From an uncultured Treponema sp. (GTDB lineage Bacteria > Spirochaetota > Spirochaetia > Treponematales > Treponemataceae), in assembly GCA_905236465.1 (NCBI GenBank), contig CAJOQA010000246.1:1-5081 (forward strand): a DNA stretch of 5,081 nucleotides, read 5' to 3'. This document shows, piece by piece, positions 1-4,074 of this stretch (position 1 is the stretch's first letter; each line of letters opens with the position of its first letter). The notes below the pieces were generated by a model that was not told the origin of the DNA, did no database searches, and was given only the letters and a program-made list of their open reading frames with translations. Made by a program: the position numbers and the translations under genes.

Positions 1-283
1 AGACAGAATAAAGGCTGCAGTCGAAAACATTAAGAAGATACAAGATACAAAGGGGGCTTATATGATAGAACACCTAAAGATAAGAGATGCAATGCGAAGA
101 GGCTTAGAAGAAGGTATCGCCCAACAGAAGGCAAAGGATGAGGTTATTTTTGCGCAAAAAGATAGCCAGATTAACAGACAAAATAGCATACTAAGCTCTC
201 AAGCAGAGCAAATCCGGCAGTTGCAGGCAAGGCTAAAAGCAGCGGGACTTAGCCCTCCATGGCTTGTTACTTCTGGCAAGTAA
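1..283 (+). CDS. C-terminal tail of a probable Rpn-family (PD-(D/E)XK) nuclease/putative transposase, 5' truncated
   Basis: The reading frame is open from the first full codon at base 2 to the TAA at 281-283, so this is the last ~93 codons of a gene that begins outside the window; the internal ATG at 62 has no reason to be the true start. What is visible is charged and helical: a segment ending in MRRGLEEGIAQQKAKDE, then a Gln/Lys-rich stretch with SQINRQNSILSSQAEQIRQL that looks like a coiled coil, ending AAGLSPPWLVTSGK. Tails with 'xxGxEEGI' followed by a low-complexity coiled coil are typical of Rpn-type recombination-promoting nucleases (PDDEXK transposase-like proteins), which are abundant in host-associated Treponema. 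The catalytic domain lies outside the window, so the family call is an inference from the tail alone. Another coiled-coil protein is possible. It converges on the hydrolase gene 22 bases away. Confidence 0.5.
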   Translation, partial: DRIKAAVENIKKIQDTKGAYMIEHLKIRDAMRRGLEEGIAQQKAKDEVIFAQKDSQINRQNSILSSQAEQIRQLQARLKAAGLSPPWLVTSGK

Positions 284-305
284 GACATATTTCCCCACTT
301 CACCC

Positions 306-1214
306 CTAACTTTCAATGACTAGCCCGTCATAAGCGGGCGCAACTGAACCTCCTAAAGCAACAAGAGTGCAAAGTCCCTCAAACTTGGGCAAGAGCTCAC
401 GGTCAATATAGTCTTGAATCTCTTTATGGCTTAAATCATGGGTCATGTGTGTTAGCCAAGTGTGGCGTGCAAGCAATTTTTCTGCAACCGCAAGAGCCTG
501 CTCAAAAGAAAAATGTGTTGAATGTTCCCTTACCCTAAGACCATCAATTACCAAATGATCTAAGCGACCACAGTTATTTTTTATTAAGTCAATAGAACTT
601 TCCGCTATAGAACTACAATCAGTTAAATATGCTATGGAATGTCTTTTTTCTCCCTGATTTTGACAGAGCAAAAAACCGCAATCATTCAAAGTTCCGTGCA
701 AAAGTGGAATTGGGAAAACATATATTTCTTCGCCATTATTTTTTAGAACTATAGGATTTTTTTCTGAAAAAGAAGCAGTGTCAATCAAATTTACTTTAGG
801 TTTTCCCCCACCTTCTTTTACAGGGGTAAAAATATAGTCAAAGCGGTTCTTTATATCTATTATGGTATTAGAGTTTGCATAGATATCAAGAGGAACACTT
901 TCTACATTTTTTTCAGCAGGCAAGGCAGAATCTACAGCCTTAGTGTGGCTAAAGACCCTAACATCATCTAGCCCATTTAAATGGTCAGCGTGACTGTGGG
1001 TAATAAGAAGGGCATCAAGTTTTTTTATTTGAAACTTAAGGGCTTGCATCCTAAAATCAGGTCCAGTATCAATAACAAGGGAAACAGGTTCTGTCAAATA
1101 AGCAGAACACCTACTGCGCTTGTCCCTTTCGTCACTAGAAGCACAAACCTTACAATTACATCCTATTACCGGAACCCCGTGACTAGTCCCGCTACCCATG
1201 ATAATCATCTTCAT
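306..1214 (-). CDS. PhnP-like metallo-beta-lactamase-fold metal-dependent hydrolase
   Basis: Predicted cytoplasmic metal-dependent hydrolase of about 302 residues. Numbered from the chosen start, it opens with an MKMIIMGSGTSHGVPVIGC stretch. A Cys cluster follows (C19, C21, C24 in GCNCKVC), which in E. coli PhnP binds a structural zinc. Next come DTGPDFR, the metal-binding HSHADH at 73-78, a further metal-ligand His in LLHG (H173), Asp in YLTDCS (D199), and LTHMTHD near the C-terminus (H256, H259). It ends with the APAYDGL motif usual in this subfamily. PhnP itself is a cyclic ribose phosphodiesterase, but no phn genes are visible, so the substrate is unknown. The frame can also begin at 1238 (8 residues longer) or 1208. 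ATG 1214 gives the N-terminus that best fits the family, where the Met lies 5-6 residues before the LGxGTS-type turn. The upstream SD signals are ambiguous. It is somewhat longer than PhnP (about 250 aa), the extra being in the middle (about 95-165). It probably is not co-transcribed fully with the porin, because a terminator hairpin lies between them. Confidence 0.85.
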   Translation of the reverse strand: MKMIIMGSGTSHGVPVIGCNCKVCASSDERDKRSRCSAYLTEPVSLVIDTGPDFRMQALKFQIKKLDALLITHSHADHLNGLDDVRVFSHTKAVDSALPAEKNVESVPLDIYANSNTIIDIKNRFDYIFTPVKEGGGKPKVNLIDTASFSEKNPIVLKNNGEEIYVFPIPLLHGTLNDCGFLLCQNQGEKRHSIAYLTDCSSIAESSIDLIKNNCGRLDHLVIDGLRVREHSTHFSFEQALAVAEKLLARHTWLTHMTHDLSHKEIQDYIDRELLPKFEGLCTLVALGGSVAPAYDGLVIES

Positions 1215-1244
1215 GCCCCTATTGTAAAGCAAAGGCATTATTTA

Positions 1245-1262
1245 TTAAAGGGGCTCCTTTAA
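1245..1262 (-). promoter_or_regulatory. Leader hairpin containing an AAAGGAG Shine-Dalgarno-like sequence
   Basis: Perfect 7-bp inverted repeat (TTAAAGG/CCTTTAA) around a 4-base loop. On the minus strand it places AAAGGAG in the 5' arm and loop, just upstream of the hydrolase gene. From there to ATG 1238 is about 15 bases (long for a normal SD), and 39 bases to ATG 1214. A second purine run, AGGGG, ends 1 base before ATG 1214 and 7 bases before ATG 1208. The hairpin may therefore mask or position the ribosome site, or be a weak second terminator hairpin after the porin gene. Its role is an inference. Confidence 0.35.
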
Positions 1263-1268
1263 AATAGC

Positions 1269-1298
1269 AAAATCCCCCTGGTATTTAACCAAAGGGAT
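1269..1298 (-). terminator. Rho-independent terminator of the porin gene
   Basis: On the minus strand ATCCCTTTGG, a 7-base loop (TTAAATA) and CCAGGGGGAT form a 10-bp stem with two G-T wobbles. It is followed directly by TTTT and, four bases later, another TTTT. It lies 26 bases past the porin stop codon and before the hydrolase start, as expected for the end of the porin transcript. The T-run is short, so some read-through into the hydrolase gene is plausible. Confidence 0.7.
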
Positions 1299-1323
1299 CA
1301 GTAAACAAAGCTACCCTAATCTA

Positions 1324-2463
1324 TTAGAAGTTAAAGATAACCCCTGTACCAACAGCGTGATGCTCCTGGTCTGTGTCAGAAGAAATCTTTCCCCAAATGC
1401 TAACCTCAGCGTTGCTTGTGGCCTTGAGGTAGATTGCAGGAACAACAGTCACATATACATCAGCTGCCTCTGCGCCAATCTTTTTCTTATCCCAAAGAGG
1501 TGAGAAGTGAACGGTTCCTTCTACGGATGCTGCAATGTCGCTGTTGATGTCATAGCGGACAGCTGGATTTACAGTTGCAATACCTGTTGTTGAATCATTG
1601 ATATCAGCAAGGAAGAGGTAAGCAGTGACACCTGCGGTAAGGTTGTCTACACCAGTGTATTCAGCCCAAAGAACTGCGATATTTTCTGCAGCAACTGTAG
1701 AAACTTTGTAACCCGCCCAGTTATTAGAAAGGGCTGTTCCCCCCTGATGAGCAAATTCTGCCTGAACTGCAAGACCTGTATCTTTCAAGTTTACACCTGC
1801 ATTTGCAAAAAATGCACCTGCCAAAGAAAACTGAGAAGCTACGTTAAAGAGATCGTTTGAATACTTACCTGCAAAGAAAACTCCGTTCTTAGCTGCGCGA
1901 TGCTTCTTTATTGGGTTGCCATCATCATCAGTACCATCATTAACATCTGACAAGAAATCAACGTTAGCACCGCCACCAATAGCCAATCCCTTAAGGGCGT
2001 CATTGAATGTAGGTGTAAATGCAGCCTGGAAACCTGAAGTTCCATGAATTACAGTAAATCCTTCCCAACCGTCAGAAACAAAGTATACGTCACGAAGCTT
2101 TCCTGCTGCAACTGTAATATTACCATCAAAAGGCTTTACATAAGCTTGTGCATAGCTGATTTTGTCAAGTGACCAAGATTCAGAAGCACCAGAATACTGC
2201 AAGCGACCGTCAAAACCAGCTGACTTATCTTCATTAGTCCATGCAAAGTTCAAGCGGCTTCTTGTACCAGCACCAAAATAGTCACCAGCCTGCCATACTT
2301 TTGTTGTAGATTCAGCTGTATCTGTTTTTCCGTTTCCATCTGTATCCAACTGATCAAGGTTCATGCTATAACCTGCACGAACATATCCTGAAAACTTTAA
2401 TTCTGCAAAAGCAGAAGCGGCAAATACAGCTGTAATAGCAAGTGCTCCAAGTACTTTCTTCAT
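1324..2463 (-). CDS. Porin-like outer-membrane beta-barrel protein with signal peptide
   Basis: A 379-residue predicted outer-membrane channel protein. Residues 1-20 are a classical Sec signal peptide (MKK, hydrophobic core, cleavage after AFA), leaving a mature protein that begins ELKFSGYVRAGYS. The rest alternates short amphipathic strands with Gly/Asn/Asp-rich turns, for example RSRLNFAWTNEDKSAGFDGR and SYAQAYVKPFDGNITVAAGK, as in general porins. The last residues, GTGVIFNF, end in Phe, the signal recognised by the BAM machinery. Two acidic segments (D40-E51 and D173-D181) are probably exposed loops; the first fits a DxDxNGxxDxxE calcium-loop pattern. It does not look like the treponemal Msp/Tpr major sheath family, and I do not recognise a named gene. 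A strong AGGAG site 8 bases before the ATG, a good promoter and a terminator suggest an abundant, monocistronic product. Divergent from the sigma-factor gene. A beta-barrel is well supported; substrate specificity is unknown. Confidence 0.8.
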   Translation of the reverse strand: MKKVLGALAITAVFAASAFAELKFSGYVRAGYSMNLDQLDTDGNGKTDTAESTTKVWQAGDYFGAGTRSRLNFAWTNEDKSAGFDGRLQYSGASESWSLDKISYAQAYVKPFDGNITVAAGKLRDVYFVSDGWEGFTVIHGTSGFQAAFTPTFNDALKGLAIGGGANVDFLSDVNDGTDDDGNPIKKHRAAKNGVFFAGKYSNDLFNVASQFSLAGAFFANAGVNLKDTGLAVQAEFAHQGGTALSNNWAGYKVSTVAAENIAVLWAEYTGVDNLTAGVTAYLFLADINDSTTGIATVNPAVRYDINSDIAASVEGTVHFSPLWDKKKIGAEAADVYVTVVPAIYLKATSNAEVSIWGKISSDTDQEHHAVGTGVIFNF

Positions 2464-2470
2464 AAATTTA

Positions 2471-2475
2471 ACTCC
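2471..2475 (-). promoter_or_regulatory. Strong ribosome binding site of the porin gene
   Basis: Minus-strand AGGAG with 8 bases to the ATG at 2463. This is close to ideal spacing and confirms the start that carries the signal peptide. Confidence 0.8.
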
Positions 2476-2494
2476 TGTTTATTAAGATAGTTTA

Positions 2495-2523
2495 GATTTA
2501 ACAAAAAAAAGTATAAGGGTCAA
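2495..2523 (-). promoter_or_regulatory. sigma70-type promoter of the porin gene
   Basis: On the minus strand, -35 TTGACC (2523-2518), a 17-base spacer containing a run of eight T, then -10 TAAATC (2500-2495; TTAAAT one base earlier is an alternative). Initiation would be near 2488, giving a leader of about 25 bases that just covers the AGGAG site. The -35 is 5/6 to consensus and the -10 is weaker. It was identified by eye. Confidence 0.55.
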
Positions 2524-2571
2524 GTAGTTTTTTTAGATATTTTTCCAAAATCTGCAAGTTTTTTCATAAAT

Positions 2572-2589
2572 CTTCTACTATAATAGAAG
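2572..2589. other. Small inverted repeat
   Basis: CTTCTA and TAGAAG arms (6 bp, perfect) around CTATAA, about 110 bases upstream of the porin start. It contains a TATAAT on the plus strand but has no partner -35. It could be a protein-binding dyad or a minor hairpin; no function is assigned. Confidence 0.3.
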
Positions 2590-2620
2590 GAATGTATAGT
2601 TTTTATAATCTTTGCATATA

Positions 2621-2762
2621 GCTACCGCCTAAAACTGCTTTCGGGGTCGCCAACGCTGTTCATCACCCCTGTTTGATCCCATCCTTTCGTCCTAACAATG
2701 GGCTTGAGCCCATTGGCAAAAACTAATCCAATTACAGCATCAAAAGTTTTTAGTGATTTCCC
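2621..2762 (-). other. GC-richer intergenic island with a stop-free minus-strand frame; possible repeat, structured RNA or gene remnant
   Basis: Bases 2621-2716 are roughly 54% GC by hand count, far above the flanking intergenic DNA. On the minus strand a frame is free of stops for 46 codons, from after a TAA at 2765-2763 to a TAG at 2624-2622. It contains FANGLKPIVRTKGWD and ends VMNSVGDPESSFRR. No good start with an SD is visible (only GTG ATG near the end), so this is not called as a gene. The island also contains a perfect 8-bp hairpin and a GGGGT/ACCCC pair. It could be a dispersed intergenic repeat, a small structured RNA or the tail of a decayed gene. I do not recognise it. Confidence 0.35.
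2696..2715. repeat. Perfect 8-bp hairpin with TTGA tetraloop
   Basis: CAATGGGC, loop TTGA, GCCCATTG. No T-run follows on either strand, so it does not look like a canonical intrinsic terminator. It sits at one edge of the GC-richer island and may be an RNA structure or the end of a repeat unit. Confidence 0.6.
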
Positions 2763-2840
2763 TTAGTATCCTCCCCCTATTCAGTTTTTTTGATACATTT
2801 ACTATAATTAATTCACCTTTTGCGAAAATCTAGTGCATTT

Positions 2841-2928
2841 TTTTATACACCTGTCTAAACTTTTATACAATCCTTACAAAAAAGTAGACACTTTTGTTAT
2901 ATATTTTTTTCACTTTTATACTATAAAA
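2841..2928 (+). promoter_or_regulatory. Candidate upstream activator/regulator sites for the sigma-factor gene
   Basis: Three copies of TTTTATAC start at 2841, 2861 and 2914. The gaps of 20 and 53 bases are close to whole helical turns, so the copies would lie on about the same face of the DNA. The third is half of a perfect 15-bp palindrome, TTTTATA-C-TATAAAA (2914-2928), about 175-185 bases upstream of the predicted sigma54 start, a usual distance for activator (bEBP) sites. TGTCTA (2852-2857) and TAGACA (2885-2890) form a wider inverted repeat. The region is very AT-rich, so chance is a real alternative. TTGTTA (2894-2899), 17 bases, TATACT (2917-2922) could instead be a weak sigma70 promoter covered by the palindrome. 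Confidence 0.35.
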
Positions 2929-2930
2929 AT

Positions 2931-3074
2931 TGCAAAAAAATAATTTAAAAAATTTTAAAGGCATTTTAATAATTCTAATTTTCTCTAATAATCCTTTATA
3001 AAACAAAAAAATAGCATGAAAATTTCATAAAAAAAACTTAATTTCAAAAAAATAAAAACAAATTATTAAAAAAG
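2931..3074. other. Extremely AT-rich segment with A-tracts upstream of the sigma54 promoter
   Basis: About 13% GC over 2931-3070 by hand count, with A-tracts near 3005-3011, 3019-3022, 3029-3036, 3046-3052 and 3068-3073. No reading frame is credible. A 13-bp palindrome ATGAAA-A-TTTCAT lies at 3016-3028. Such DNA is often bent and may help loop a distant activator onto sigma54 polymerase; this is inference. Confidence 0.4.
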
Positions 3075-3075
3075 T

Positions 3076-3090
3076 TGGCACGAAATTTGC
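3076..3090 (+). promoter_or_regulatory. sigma54 (-24/-12) promoter of the sigma-factor gene
   Basis: TGGCAC (3076-3081), five bases, TTGC (3087-3090), preceded by T and followed by T: an essentially perfect match to the RpoN consensus TGGCAC-N5-TTGC. The GG and GC dinucleotides are exactly 10 bases apart, as the family requires. It is 46 bases upstream of the ATG and in the correct orientation, with a predicted start near 3101 and a leader of about 35 bases. Such promoters need RpoN and an ATP-dependent enhancer-binding activator; both would be encoded elsewhere in the genome. Confidence 0.85.
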
Positions 3091-3122
3091 TAATAATAGG
3101 GCACGGAAATACATCTTAAATC

Positions 3123-3128
3123 AAGGAG
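3123..3128 (+). promoter_or_regulatory. Ribosome binding site deciding the sigma-factor start
   Basis: AAGGAG with 8 bases to ATG 3137 but only 2 bases to the in-frame TTG at 3131. It therefore selects the ATG and removes two residues from the longest possible frame. Confidence 0.85.
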
Positions 3129-3136
3129 ATTTGCCC

Positions 3137-3964
3137 ATGGAAAAGAAAATTGACAAGAGTTACATGACCCAGATTCAAAAGTATCCATTACTTAGCGCAG
3201 ATCAGGAAGCCGATCTTTCTAAAAAGATTCAGACCGGCGACAAAAATGCCCTAAGTCGCCTAATCAACAGCAACCTCCGATTGGTTGTAAGCTGTGCCCA
3301 TAAGTTCAGCGCCACCCGCCTTTCTATGATGGATCTCATTCAGGAAGGTAATATAGGGCTAATGGTTGCAGCACAAAAATTCCAGTCTTCATTTAAGACA
3401 CGTTTTTCAACCTACGCATATCCTTGGATTATCCAGTATATGCTTCGTTATGCAAATACCCGCGTTTCCTTCATAGCTTTGCCCCACCGAAAGGATGATA
3501 TGCTCCGCCAGATTCAGAACGCAACCCAGTACCTCTTCCAGCAGACAGGGCATGATCCTAGCTATAAGCAGATTGCTGACTTCTTAGGCATTACAGAAGA
3601 AAAGCTTATAGACTACATGAGCTATGCCTATCAGATTTCTTCTTTGGACACAGAAACAAGCGATGAAGAAAACTCTTCAACTATTGTAGATTTTATGGCG
3701 GATTCCACATATTGTCCTGAACAGATTTTCTTAAAGAAGGAAGAAAAGGAAGACATCCGTAACCTAATGGAAAATCTTCCTAGCAATGAAAAAAATGTTC
3801 TGTGGTACCGCTATAACTTTGATGGCAGCACACACACAAAAACTTTGCGTGAAATTTCAAAGATAGTGGGAGTTTCCCCCGAAGCTGTCCGCCAAACAGA
3901 AATCCGTGCTATAAAGCACATGAGGCTAGCCGTCACAAAAGAAAGAAAGATGCAGTTAGCATAA
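3137..3964 (+). CDS. Alternative sigma70-family RNA polymerase sigma factor (RpoH/RpoS-like)
   Basis: A 275-residue sigma factor that would direct core RNA polymerase to an alternative promoter set. Region 1.2 (about 9-35) precedes region 2: NSNLRLVVSCAHKF (45-57), then the core-binding MDLIQEGNIGLM (65-76) and FSTYAYPWIIQ (90-100), covering 2.3-2.4. Region 3 follows (about 115-190, including DPSYKQIADFLGITEE). Region 4 (about 205-265) includes TLREISKIVGVSPEAVRQTE, the -35-reading helix-turn-helix. The size and the lack of the long region 1.1 argue against the housekeeping sigma. In 2.4 the first Trp of the usual WWIRQAIT is Pro and the Thr is Leu, while the second Trp and the Gln remain, suggesting altered -10 recognition. 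It is too long and has too much region 3 for an ECF sigma and lacks FliA-like features that I can see. The sigma54 promoter upstream suggests it is a downstream step in an RpoN cascade. RpoH versus RpoS-like cannot be separated by eye. Confidence 0.9.
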   Translation: MEKKIDKSYMTQIQKYPLLSADQEADLSKKIQTGDKNALSRLINSNLRLVVSCAHKFSATRLSMMDLIQEGNIGLMVAAQKFQSSFKTRFSTYAYPWIIQYMLRYANTRVSFIALPHRKDDMLRQIQNATQYLFQQTGHDPSYKQIADFLGITEEKLIDYMSYAYQISSLDTETSDEENSSTIVDFMADSTYCPEQIFLKKEEKEDIRNLMENLPSNEKNVLWYRYNFDGSTHTKTLREISKIVGVSPEAVRQTEIRAIKHMRLAVTKERKMQLA

Positions 3965-3973
3965 AGAGGATAT

Positions 3974-4018
3974 CCACGGCGACAACATTTAAAGCAAATG
4001 TAAGTGTTGTCGCTGTGG
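3974..4018 (+). terminator. Long stem-loop after the sigma-factor gene, probable terminator
   Basis: CCACGGCGACAACA (3974-3987) pairs with TGTTGTCGCTGTGG (4005-4018), a 14-bp stem with one G-T wobble. It can extend inward by TTTA/TAAG to 18 bp (one more wobble), leaving a 9-base loop AAGCAAATG. It begins 10 bases after the stop codon, a typical terminator position. The following bases, CACTATTTCTCC, lack a proper T-run, so it may instead be a 3' stability element or a weak terminator. Confidence 0.6.
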
Positions 4019-4036
4019 CACTATTTCTCCTATGCC

Positions 4037-4064
4037 TTGACAAAAGGTCTTAGCTTATTATAAT
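4037..4064 (+). promoter_or_regulatory. Consensus sigma70 promoter of hisS
   Basis: TTGACA (4037-4042), a 16-base spacer and TATAAT (4059-4064), both hexamers exact. Initiation would fall near 4070-4072, only about 3-5 bases before the hisS ATG at 4075. Confidence 0.8.
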
Positions 4065-4070
4065 ATAAGC
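4053..4070. promoter_or_regulatory. Inverted repeat framing the hisS -10 box, possible operator
   Basis: GCTTAT (4053-4058) and ATAAGC (4065-4070) are perfect 6-bp inverted arms exactly flanking TATAAT. A repressor bound here would block the promoter. No regulator is known from the window, and AT-rich arms can arise by chance. Confidence 0.4.
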
Positions 4071-4074
4071 AATT

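Noticed and set aside
62..64. ATG 62 as the start of a complete small protein
   Set aside because: The frame is open upstream to the window edge and continues the same charged helical composition; no SD is well placed (GGGGGC is 2-3 bases away).
981..1262. 93-codon plus-strand open frame opposite the hydrolase gene
   Set aside because: It lies antisense to the well-supported hydrolase, has no SD and no recognisable protein character.
2803..2808. TATAAT in the intergenic region as a plus-strand promoter
   Set aside because: No acceptable -35 at 16-18 bases; a TTGATA is only 7 bases away. Chance is likely in AT-rich DNA, and the same applies to TATAAT at 2579 and 2604.
2944..2959. AT-only palindrome TTTAAAA-AA-TTTTAAA
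   Set aside because: Low-complexity A/T sequence where such symmetry is expected by chance.
3131..3136. TTG as start codon of the sigma-factor gene
   Set aside because: The AAGGAG site is only 2 bases from TTG but 8 bases from the ATG at 3137.
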